A stretch of 64,000 bases of DNA from Actinoplanes sp. NBC_00393 (lineage in GTDB: Bacteria; Actinomycetota; Actinomycetes; Mycobacteriales; Micromonosporaceae), in assembly GCF_036053395.1 (NCBI RefSeq), contig NZ_CP107942.1, positions 1,268,501-1,332,500 on the forward strand, given 5' to 3'. Positions 57,509 to 64,000 of the stretch are shown here, piece by piece. The first letter of the stretch is position 1, and each line of letters opens with the position of its first letter. The position numbers were made by a program, and so were the translations under genes. Below the pieces are notes generated by a model. That model worked only from the letters and a program-made list of their open reading frames with translations, had not been told where the DNA came from and ran no database searches.

Positions 57509-57515
57509 AGCAGGG

Positions 57516-58346
57516 CTATGCCGGTTGATCGCGCAGCATCGCCCACACCACTTTCCCGGTTCCGGTCGGCAGGGCGCCCCACGCCTGAGCCGCCGCATCG
57601 ACGATGCGCAGACCCTGCCCGCGCACATCGGCCGGTATTCCCGGCGCGGTGTACACGGGCGCGAGCAGCACCGGGGTCCGCGGATCCCGGTCGTAGACCG
57701 CCAGATGCAGGTAGGACCACTGGTGGGTGCCGGTCCGGTGGGCCGGTCCGCGATGGGAGACGACCACGTCGATCGCCGTGCCGGCATGTTCGACGGCGTT
57801 GCCCACCAGCTCGGAGATGACCAGCCGGGCCCGGTCGGCAACCGCCGGCATGCCCCACTCGGTGCAAGCGGAGGAGACCACCCGCCGGGCGGCCGCCGCG
57901 GCAGTCGACACCGGCGACAGCCGCAGGCGCGCCTGATCGGTCAGCGGCCGGCGGTCGGCCAGCGCCGATCGGGCCGCGGGCGCCGTGGCGAACACCGGCA
58001 TCCGGCGGCGTGCTCCCAGCCGATCCAGCTTGGCGGCCAGCGTCGTCGCCGCATCCAGGCAGGCCACCACGGTGACCGGCGGCTGCAGGTGGGCGCCGTG
58101 CAACGCACCGGTCAACCACAGCGGGGCACTGTCCGCCGCCGGATCGTCCAGACCGCGCAGATCCAGCAGTAACCCCGCCGGGTGCTCCGCCAGGCACTTG
58201 GTCAGCATCCGGTAGGCCGGTATCCAGACGTCGCGGCCCCAGCTGCCGCGAACCGTCATATCGATGGTTCCCGAAACGCTGTCCATGACTGCGGTGGCCG
58301 GTTGATCCGGGTCGTTCCATCCCGGGCGCGGCACGAACCTGTCCAA
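57516..58346 (-). CDS. STAS-like/anti-sigma-factor ATPase fusion
   Basis: 276 aa (TTG at 58346). N-terminal part (about 25-125) has STAS-like alternation (TIDMTVRGSWGRDVWIPAYRMLTKCLAEHPAGLLLDLRGLDDPAADSAPLWLTGAL). The C-terminal half is an RsbW/SpoIIAB-type HATPase: RARLVISELVGNAVEHAGTAIDVVVSHRG (N box) and GIPADVRGQGLRIVDAAAQAWG (G box). Serine kinase and anti-anti-sigma elements in one chain suggest a partner-switching sensor. No sigma factor is adjacent. Confidence 0.82.
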   Translation of the reverse strand: MDRFVPRPGWNDPDQPATAVMDSVSGTIDMTVRGSWGRDVWIPAYRMLTKCLAEHPAGLLLDLRGLDDPAADSAPLWLTGALHGAHLQPPVTVVACLDAATTLAAKLDRLGARRRMPVFATAPAARSALADRRPLTDQARLRLSPVSTAAAAARRVVSSACTEWGMPAVADRARLVISELVGNAVEHAGTAIDVVVSHRGPAHRTGTHQWSYLHLAVYDRDPRTPVLLAPVYTAPGIPADVRGQGLRIVDAAAQAWGALPTGTGKVVWAMLRDQPA

Positions 58347-58489
58347 CGGCGTGCCACCCCTTCGCCCGCGACGACCAATCGATAGTCGGCAATGCTGTCG
58401 CTATCGGGCATATCGCACGCGGGACCCGGCGGCAAGCCCCGGACCGGTTCTCGGCACGGGGTGCGTAATGATGCGCCCGGCCGTAGCGG

Positions 58490-60454
58490 TCACCAGATCC
58501 GGATGCGGCTCCCGCCGGACCCGAGACCCGCGAGCGGCCCTGCCGGGAACTGTCCACCCGGCTGCCTGGCCTCGCCGGTCAGGTCCACGTCGAAGGCCGC
58601 CGGGGAGCCGTCCGGCTCCTCGAAGTCGGCGTCGGCGAAGCGGACCCGCGGCAGGTCTTGGCCGGTGACCGGCCCGAGACGATGCCCGGCGAACTCCGGC
58701 GGCAGGTCGCTCACCAGGTAGACGGCGTCGCCGTCCTCGACGATCTGCACCGGGGCGGCGGGCACGACGACCGGCTCCGGTTCGCCGGCGAACGGGGCCG
58801 CGCCGCCGGTGTAGACGTTGTCCCGCGCGTACACCGGCTGCAGGACACCGGCGAACCGCCGATGGTCGCCCTGCCGCTGGTTGACGCGTTCCAGGTACTG
58901 CTCGAACGAGGCCGGGTGGGCGTCGTAGCCGGCCGTGCCCACGACCGCCGGGCCCTCACCCTCGGCGTCCGGGCCGTAGGCGGCTGCCGGGTCACCGCCG
59001 GTGAACAGGTTGCCGATCCAGCGGTCGTCGCCGCCGACGATCACCGCGTACCCGGCGACCTGGGTGCTGTGCGGCCGGTGGTACGGCGTGGCCCGGTCCA
59101 GCACCGGCTCCAGCCGGACCGTGCCGGCGATCAGGTTGTGCACGAACGCGCCACCCTGGCTGAACAGCTCCAGCGCGGCCGGCGACGCGAGGACGTTGTG
59201 ATCCACGACGTACGGGCCGTGGCTGACCTCGATGAACAGGTCCCGGCTGTTGTCGTGCAACACGTTGCGCGAGATCCGGGTGCCCTGCGTCTGCCAGTCC
59301 AGCCAGGTGCCGAGCGAGCAGTGGTGGATGTGGTTGTGCCGGATCGTCACGTCGATCGCCGCGTGCAGCTTGATGCCGCCGATCTCGTAGCCGTAGAACT
59401 CGCGCTTGAGCGCGATGTCATGGATGTGGTTGTCCTCGATCGTGGAGAACACGCAGCCCAGGTGCCCGACGATGCCGGTCTGCCCGCAGTCGGAGATGTG
59501 GTTGCGGCGGATCACGTGCGAGCCGATGTGCTCCTTGTCCCAGCCGATCTGGCGGGCGGCGAACACGGACTCGAGCTGGTACTGGTAGCCGGGCTTGTCG
59601 CCGCGCTCGGTGGCGTAGTTGTGGCCGGTGGAGGCCTCTTTGCCGATCGAGATCGCCGAGCATTTCGCGTCGTGGATGACGTTGTCCTCGATGATCCAGC
59701 CCTTGGCCCAGTTCGGGCCGATCAGGCCGGGCTGATCCGCGGTCGGCGGCGCCCACGGGGTGGCCGCCTGGGCCAGCTCGAACCCGCGGACCGTGATGTA
59801 GTCCAGATGGTGCGCGTCGGGGTAGAACACCGAGCGGCGTACGTTGATCTCGGTCAGTTCGGTGTTCGGGTCGGCGCCCTGGAAGTTCGCCCAGATCGTG
59901 GTCGTCTCGTCGCCCACCTCGGCGTACCAGACATGCCGGGTCTGCTCGGGGTTGCCGACCGCGACCGTGGTGCCGGTCCAGTCGTCGAGCACCTCGGTGC
60001 GCAACGGCGGATCATCCAGCTCCGCGCGGGAAGCGACCTCGTAGAAGCTCAGGCCGTTGAGGTAGACGTCGCCCAGATGTTTGTGCGGCGCGCCCTCGCG
60101 GTAGACGATCCAGTCCCCGGCGACCTCCTCGGCAAACGGGTTGAACTCGCCGAACAGGCCGTTCGGCACGGACGCCACCCACACCGTCCCGCCGTCCGGC
60201 CGCCAGCCGTCGATCCGCTCCGAACCTTTGATCACGACGTGCTCGCCCGGCGCCGCCTGGTAGGTGATGCGACGGTTGTCGCTCAGCCCGCCGTAGCGCG
60301 GCTTCACCCACTCCCGGTACTCCCCGGCATGCACCAGAACCGTGTCACCGGCCCGCGCCACCGCGGCAGCCCGGTTGATCGTGCGGAACGGCCGGTCCGC
60401 CGAACCGTCAGCGGTGTCCGAGCCGGCCGGCGCCACATGGAACACAGACGTCAT
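58490..60454 (-). CDS. Right-handed beta-helix protein, probable carbohydrate-active enzyme
   Basis: 654 aa from ATG 60454. Start MTSVFHVAPAGSDTADGSADRPFRTINRAAAVARAGDTVLVHAGEYRE is the DUF1565 entry to a parallel beta-helix. Many rungs follow with NHIHHC, DNHIHDIAL, RRNHISDCGQTGI and EDNVIHDAKCSAISIG, as in pectate-lyase-fold glycosidases. A C-terminal beta-rich part follows. No signal peptide is seen, so it may be intracellular or exported by an unusual route. It could be a glycoside hydrolase of a GH141-like type; unproven. Confidence 0.8.
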   Translation of the reverse strand: MTSVFHVAPAGSDTADGSADRPFRTINRAAAVARAGDTVLVHAGEYREWVKPRYGGLSDNRRITYQAAPGEHVVIKGSERIDGWRPDGGTVWVASVPNGLFGEFNPFAEEVAGDWIVYREGAPHKHLGDVYLNGLSFYEVASRAELDDPPLRTEVLDDWTGTTVAVGNPEQTRHVWYAEVGDETTTIWANFQGADPNTELTEINVRRSVFYPDAHHLDYITVRGFELAQAATPWAPPTADQPGLIGPNWAKGWIIEDNVIHDAKCSAISIGKEASTGHNYATERGDKPGYQYQLESVFAARQIGWDKEHIGSHVIRRNHISDCGQTGIVGHLGCVFSTIEDNHIHDIALKREFYGYEIGGIKLHAAIDVTIRHNHIHHCSLGTWLDWQTQGTRISRNVLHDNSRDLFIEVSHGPYVVDHNVLASPAALELFSQGGAFVHNLIAGTVRLEPVLDRATPYHRPHSTQVAGYAVIVGGDDRWIGNLFTGGDPAAAYGPDAEGEGPAVVGTAGYDAHPASFEQYLERVNQRQGDHRRFAGVLQPVYARDNVYTGGAAPFAGEPEPVVVPAAPVQIVEDGDAVYLVSDLPPEFAGHRLGPVTGQDLPRVRFADADFEEPDGSPAAFDVDLTGEARQPGGQFPAGPLAGLGSGGSRIRIW

Positions 60455-60579
60455 GATCTTCGCCTCCCCACCAGCACGATAGCCCCAGCCGTGGCTGAGT
60501 GACTGGCACTGCGATCGCGGTTTACCGCCTCCGCGCGGCGGGTAGCCGATCGCACCCTCGCCCGGACGGCGGTACCGCT

Positions 60580-61977
60580 GTGACGAACTCCGACCTCGAC
60601 CCACGGCCGACCTCGACCCCGCACGCCGATCGGGTGGTGTGCGCCGACAGCGTCGGCCGCGCCCTGCTCGCCATGGCCGTGCCACCCGACCAGCGCCGCG
60701 GCGACATCCTGCGGCACATCCCGGTGCTCGGCCGGCACGGCGGCATCCCCGAGCCGCGGCGCCGGGAACTGCTCGCGGCCGACGCCGCCGACCAGGCCGT
60801 ACCGCTGGCACAGATCGACCACATCGACGCCGACGCGATCGCGGCGTGGATCGTCGATCATCACCGTGCTTCGGCGTACCCCGCAGTGGTTGTGGGGTCT
60901 GCGCACGGCGCCGCCGTGCATCTCGCGGCGGCCATCGGCGCCGCCTGGCTGCCCACCTCGTTCACCGTCACCGCGCCCTGGCCCGGCGGCGACGCCGGAG
61001 ACTGGATCTCCGCGATGCTGTGGGGCAGCCACCTCGCCGAGCGCATCCTGGCCCGCAACCCCGCAGTTTCGGTACGCCAGACGCACGACCCGGTCCTGCG
61101 GGGCCCGCTGTGCGGCGCCACCGTCACGCTGAACGTGCGATGGCGTGCGGTGCCCACGGCGTACCAGACGTTCCTGGCCTCCCGGCTGACCCCGGGCGGC
61201 AGCACCGTGATGGTTCGCGACCTGCGCCCCTGGCCCGCCCTCAACGGCCTGCCCGGATACAGCTTCCAGCTCGGCAGCCCGACCAGCGGCTGGGCCGCCG
61301 CCGACCACACTCTGCAGAACCGCGCCTTCCGGCGGCTGCTGAACGGCGTCGGCGCCGTCGACTGGCCGGTCTCCGGCCTGGCGCTGCGCCGCCAGTACGC
61401 CGAGACCAGCGGCGACCCGGCGTTCGAACCGGAACTGCGCCGCCTCGCCACCGGCCTCGGCTCACCGGCCCACCGCGTCGTCTACACCGACGCCCAGGCC
61501 CTGAGCGCGATCGTCGCCGACCTGTACCGCGCGTGGCTGCCGGCGCCGAGCAGCGGACGGCACTGCGCCGTCGTCACCGGCCGGCTGACCGACCCGTGGG
61601 CCGTGCTCGACGCCGGGATGGTGCCCTACTGGTGCGAATCGTCGTCACGATCGGTCACCGAAGCCGCCGAGTTGTGGCTGGCCGGCAGCGAACCGTTCGA
61701 CAGCATCAGCGTCCTGCCGGACCCACCCGGCATCGCCAACGACGCCACCGCGTCCACCCGGCACTGGCGCGGAGTCGGCGCGTTCGCCCACCGCAAGGCA
61801 CAGATGGACGACCTCATCGCCCGCCACTACCCGCTGCTGCCGCCCGCGGCCGGCCACGCCACCCGCCACCTCGACGAGGCCACCGGCGAGCGGATCCAGC
61901 CGGCGAAGTTGCCCGCCGCCGAGGCGGTGATGCGGCTCAAGGAGTGCAGCGGCGCTCCCGGACTGCTCGTGGTCTGA
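60580..61977 (+). CDS. Conserved hypothetical protein, alpha/beta-hydrolase-like hints
   Basis: 465 aa from GTG 60580, preceded by a TACCGC-like -10, possibly leaderless. It contains AIAAWIVDHHRASAYPAVVVGSAHGAAVHLAAAIGAAWLPTSFTVTAPWPGG, in which Gly-Ser-Ala-His-Gly-Ala resembles a degenerate nucleophile elbow, and ARHCAVVTGRLTDPWAVLDAGMVPYWCESSS near the C-terminus. I do not recognise the family. Its end is 83 nt before the M24 peptidase gene on the same strand. Confidence 0.55.
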   Translation: MTNSDLDPRPTSTPHADRVVCADSVGRALLAMAVPPDQRRGDILRHIPVLGRHGGIPEPRRRELLAADAADQAVPLAQIDHIDADAIAAWIVDHHRASAYPAVVVGSAHGAAVHLAAAIGAAWLPTSFTVTAPWPGGDAGDWISAMLWGSHLAERILARNPAVSVRQTHDPVLRGPLCGATVTLNVRWRAVPTAYQTFLASRLTPGGSTVMVRDLRPWPALNGLPGYSFQLGSPTSGWAAADHTLQNRAFRRLLNGVGAVDWPVSGLALRRQYAETSGDPAFEPELRRLATGLGSPAHRVVYTDAQALSAIVADLYRAWLPAPSSGRHCAVVTGRLTDPWAVLDAGMVPYWCESSSRSVTEAAELWLAGSEPFDSISVLPDPPGIANDATASTRHWRGVGAFAHRKAQMDDLIARHYPLLPPAAGHATRHLDEATGERIQPAKLPAAEAVMRLKECSGAPGLLVV

Positions 61978-62059
61978 CGCATCACCCGCGGCGGACGATG
62001 TGCGGCGCTCCCATGCGGTGCGAGCATCGGAACGCTGACGTATCCGCGGAGGGACTCTG

Positions 62060-63178
62060 ATGACCGTGCAGCCGTTCACCACCAAGGACTTCACCCGCCG
62101 GATGGAGAACGCGATCTCCCAGGCCGCGGCCGCCGGGCTCACCGGGATCCTGGTCACGCCCGGGCCCGACCTGGTCTACTTCACCGGCTACCAGCCCACC
62201 GCGATCACCGAGCGGATCACCATGCTGGTGCTCGACGCCGACCACGACCCGCACCTGATCGTTCCCGTCCTGGAACGCCCGGATGCGGAAGCAGCGCCCG
62301 GCGCGCCGGCCGTGACGATCACCGACTGGGCCGACGGCGCGGACCCGTACGCGGCCACCGCCCGCCTGCTCGACGCCGGCGGCCGGTACGCGGTCTCCGA
62401 CTCGGCGTGGGCCTTGCACCTGCTCGGCCTGCAGGAAGCCCTGCCCGGCTCCCGCTACACCTCGATGACCGGCACCCTGCCGATGCTGCGCGCCGTCAAG
62501 GACGCCGACGAGATCGAGCGCCTGGCCGCTGCCGGGGCAGCCGCCGACGCGGCCTACGAACAGATCATCGGGGTACGCTTCGCCGGCCGCCGGGAACGCG
62601 ACATCGGCAACGACCTCGCCGACCTGCTGCGCGCGCACGGCCACGAGCAGGTCGACTTCACCGTCGTCGGCTCCGGGCCCAACGGCGCCAACCCGCACCA
62701 CGAGATGGGCGAGCGGGTGATCCAGGACGGCGACATGGTGGTCCTCGACTTCGGCGGCCTCAAGAACGGCTACGGCTCCGACACCACCCGCACGGTGCAC
62801 GTCGGCGAACCGACGGCCGAGGAACGCGAGGTGTTCGAGATCGTCCGGCAGGCCCAGCAGACCGCGTTCGAGGCGGTCCAGCCCGGCATCGCCTGCGAGG
62901 AGATCGACCGCGCCGCCCGCAAGGTCATCGACGACGCCGGGTGCGGCCAGTACTTCATCCACCGCACCGGTCACGGCATCGGGCTGACGACCCACGAGCC
63001 GCCGTACATGGTGGTGGGGGAGCGGCGTCCGCTCGTACCCGGAATGTGTTTCTCGATCGAACCCGGCATCTACCTGCCCGGCCGTTTCGGCGTCCGCATC
63101 GAGGACATCGTCACCGTGACCGAGAACGCCGGCCGCCGCCTCAACAACACCGACCACGCCCTGCAGGTGGTCAGCTGA
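62060..63178 (+). CDS. M24-family Xaa-Pro aminopeptidase
   Basis: 372 aa from ATG 62060 with GGAGGGA upstream. N-terminal creatinase-like domain (ITERITMLVLDADHDPHLIVPVLE), then the pita-bread catalytic domain. All five metal ligands are visible: VVLDFGGLKNGYGSDTTRT (two Asp), HRTGHGIGLTTHEPPY (His), CFSIEPGIYLP (Glu) and VRIEDIVTVT (Glu). It removes N-terminal residues preceding proline, in the cytoplasm. Standard length for PepQ/PepP-like proteins in actinobacteria. Confidence 0.93.
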   Translation: MTVQPFTTKDFTRRMENAISQAAAAGLTGILVTPGPDLVYFTGYQPTAITERITMLVLDADHDPHLIVPVLERPDAEAAPGAPAVTITDWADGADPYAATARLLDAGGRYAVSDSAWALHLLGLQEALPGSRYTSMTGTLPMLRAVKDADEIERLAAAGAAADAAYEQIIGVRFAGRRERDIGNDLADLLRAHGHEQVDFTVVGSGPNGANPHHEMGERVIQDGDMVVLDFGGLKNGYGSDTTRTVHVGEPTAEEREVFEIVRQAQQTAFEAVQPGIACEEIDRAARKVIDDAGCGQYFIHRTGHGIGLTTHEPPYMVVGERRPLVPGMCFSIEPGIYLPGRFGVRIEDIVTVTENAGRRLNNTDHALQVVS

Positions 63179-63234
63179 CCGCGACCCAGCGCGACCGTTA
63201 GTTGATGTTGCCGGGCTGTGTCAGGATGTCCGGC

Positions 63235-63561
63235 GTGAGCAGGGAACTTCGCGTCACCGCATCGGTGTTCGGGCGCACGCTGTGGGTGGTTGCGGCAGCG
63301 ATCCCGTTCTTCTACCTGGCCGCGGCCACCGAGAACGAGTGGATGGAGAGCCTGAGCGCCGACGGCGTCGGAAGTCTCTATGCGACCGCCGGGACCTGGG
63401 CGTTCTTCCTGCTCGCCTTCCTGCCGGTCATGCTGTGGCGTTTCCCGCGCGCCCGGCTCGCGGCGACCGCAGGCTGGGCACTGAGCCTGCTGCCGGCGGC
63501 CGGTCTGTACGCCTGGGGCCACAGCCTGCTCTACTGCCAGGCCTGCTCCGTAGCCGGCTGA
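63235..63561 (+). CDS. Small three-helix membrane protein
   Basis: 108 aa from GTG 63235 (ATG 63226 is possible). CAGGAT, ending 7 nt before the GTG, fits a leaderless -10. Three hydrophobic segments (VVAAAIPFFYLAAA; FFLLAFLPVMLW; AGWALSLLPAAGLYAW) and two C-terminal Cys (LLYCQACSVAG). No family recognised; possibly a small membrane stress or maturation factor. Confidence 0.55.
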   Translation: MSRELRVTASVFGRTLWVVAAAIPFFYLAAATENEWMESLSADGVGSLYATAGTWAFFLLAFLPVMLWRFPRARLAATAGWALSLLPAAGLYAWGHSLLYCQACSVAG

Positions 63562-63617
63562 ACCTGTGCGGATGTTCCGCAGCGTTGACATCGCGATCTG
63601 AAGCGGGCAGCGCCTGA

Positions 63618-64000
63618 TCAGCCGACCTTGCGCAGTTGCAGCAGCTCGGCCAGGCGTGCGGTGACCGTACGCGCCTCCAGATGCAGCCGTGCGATGTTGA
63701 GCCCACCGTCACCCAGCACCGCCAGCAGCGCCAGCTCGCCGATCGCATAGACCGCGAGATAACCGCTCTGGTTGTGGATGGTCACCTCGGTGAACCCGCC
63801 CTGCTGGAGCACCGCCCCAGCAGTGCGGCTGATCCCGTGCGCGCCGGCCGCGAGCGCTGCCACGTCGTGCGGCTCGGTGCCGGTGCTGGTGTCGTGCAGG
63901 ACGAGGAGGCCGTCGACGCCGGCCACCACGCAGCCGAGCACGCCCGGCACCTGGTAGCGCAGTGCGGCCAGTTCCGCGTACACGGCCTGATGGTTGTCGG
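63618..64000 (-). CDS. Roadblock/LC7-domain protein (5' end outside window)
   Basis: The frame is open to the window edge, so the start lies beyond 64000; a GTG at 63983 is an internal candidate. Roadblock pattern: YAELAALRYQVPGVLGCVVAGVDGLLVLHD, DVAALAAGAHGISRTAGAVL, VTIHNQSGYLAVYAIGELALLAVLG, NIARLHLEARTVTARLAELL. In actinomycetes such proteins (Mgl-like or CvnB-like) partner small GTPases in conservon operons. The partner genes would be upstream, outside the window. Confidence 0.85.
   Translation of the reverse strand, partial: DNHQAVYAELAALRYQVPGVLGCVVAGVDGLLVLHDTSTGTEPHDVAALAAGAHGISRTAGAVLQQGGFTEVTIHNQSGYLAVYAIGELALLAVLGDGGLNIARLHLEARTVTARLAELLQLRKVG

Noticed and set aside
1..64000. CRISPR array
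   Set aside because: No series of equal-length repeats with unique spacers was seen. The only tandem repeats are coding (Ig-like and SAP-like modules).

Overview
The window is high-GC actinobacterial DNA with many GTG and TTG starts, several apparently leaderless genes (a TAnnnT box 6-7 nt before the start codon), SARP, LacI, GntR, TetR, HxlR and LysR regulators, and secreted proteins. A full-length homologue of the aculeacin A acylase of Actinoplanes utahensis (42935-45301) points to Micromonosporaceae, most likely Actinoplanes. I inferred this from remembered family features, not from a search.

Layout. 1-9612: the end of a large secreted Ig-repeat protein, small hypothetical genes, a P-loop kinase, an intact IS701-family element with a CTAG target duplication, a cupin and a DUF4760 protein. 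9622-15580: a pair of palindromic operators, a shortened SARP regulator next to a DUF899 protein, an AraC fragment, a membrane-anchored DJ-1/PfpI protein and a vanadium haloperoxidase-type PAP2 enzyme. 15719-25232: LspA, a divergent SDR/LysR pair, a LacI regulator, a HEAT-repeat gene split by one in-frame TGA, and secreted proteins, one with an LPXTG-like end coupled to MurJ. 25339-30098: an ABC-F ribosome-protection gene behind a leader ORF, overlapping a fused catalase-like/cyclooxygenase-like oxygenase. 30099-38499: fragments of dead genes, regulator/enzyme pairs, a BtrH-like protein and a CPBP protease with its two-component system. 38564-41259: a GntR regulator and leuA with a leucine leader peptide. 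41347-42918: a tRNA array. 42935-64000: the acylase, a SAP/Rho-N-like repeat protein, a branched-chain-amino-acid-type ABC transporter with fused permease, a peptidase/permease operon, ThrE, an MFS exporter, a STAS/ATPase protein, a beta-helix protein, an M24 peptidase and the start of a roadblock gene.

The most striking region is 41347-42918. Twelve tRNA genes or tRNA-like genes, plus one remnant, follow a 41-codon leader ORF and an intrinsic terminator. The last codons of the leader are perfectly complementary (10 bp) to the 5' side of that terminator, which is the geometry of ribosome-controlled attenuation. All twelve anticodons in the array have a cognate codon among the first 34 leader codons, while the last seven have none. 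Several of the tRNAs have unusual anticodon arms (C33, G32, mismatched stems). I propose a reserve tRNA set switched on when tRNAs are depleted or cleaved. The sequence elements are seen directly; the function is inference.

Other leads are the catalase-like/COX-like fusion, the in-frame TGA in the HEAT gene, the ABC-F leader, the twin operators at 9622-9671 and a triplicated SAP-like protein. The window also holds many gene fragments (1951-2211, 7930-8102, 12239-12470, 18026-18380, 21953-22082, 30099-30612, 38395-38499).
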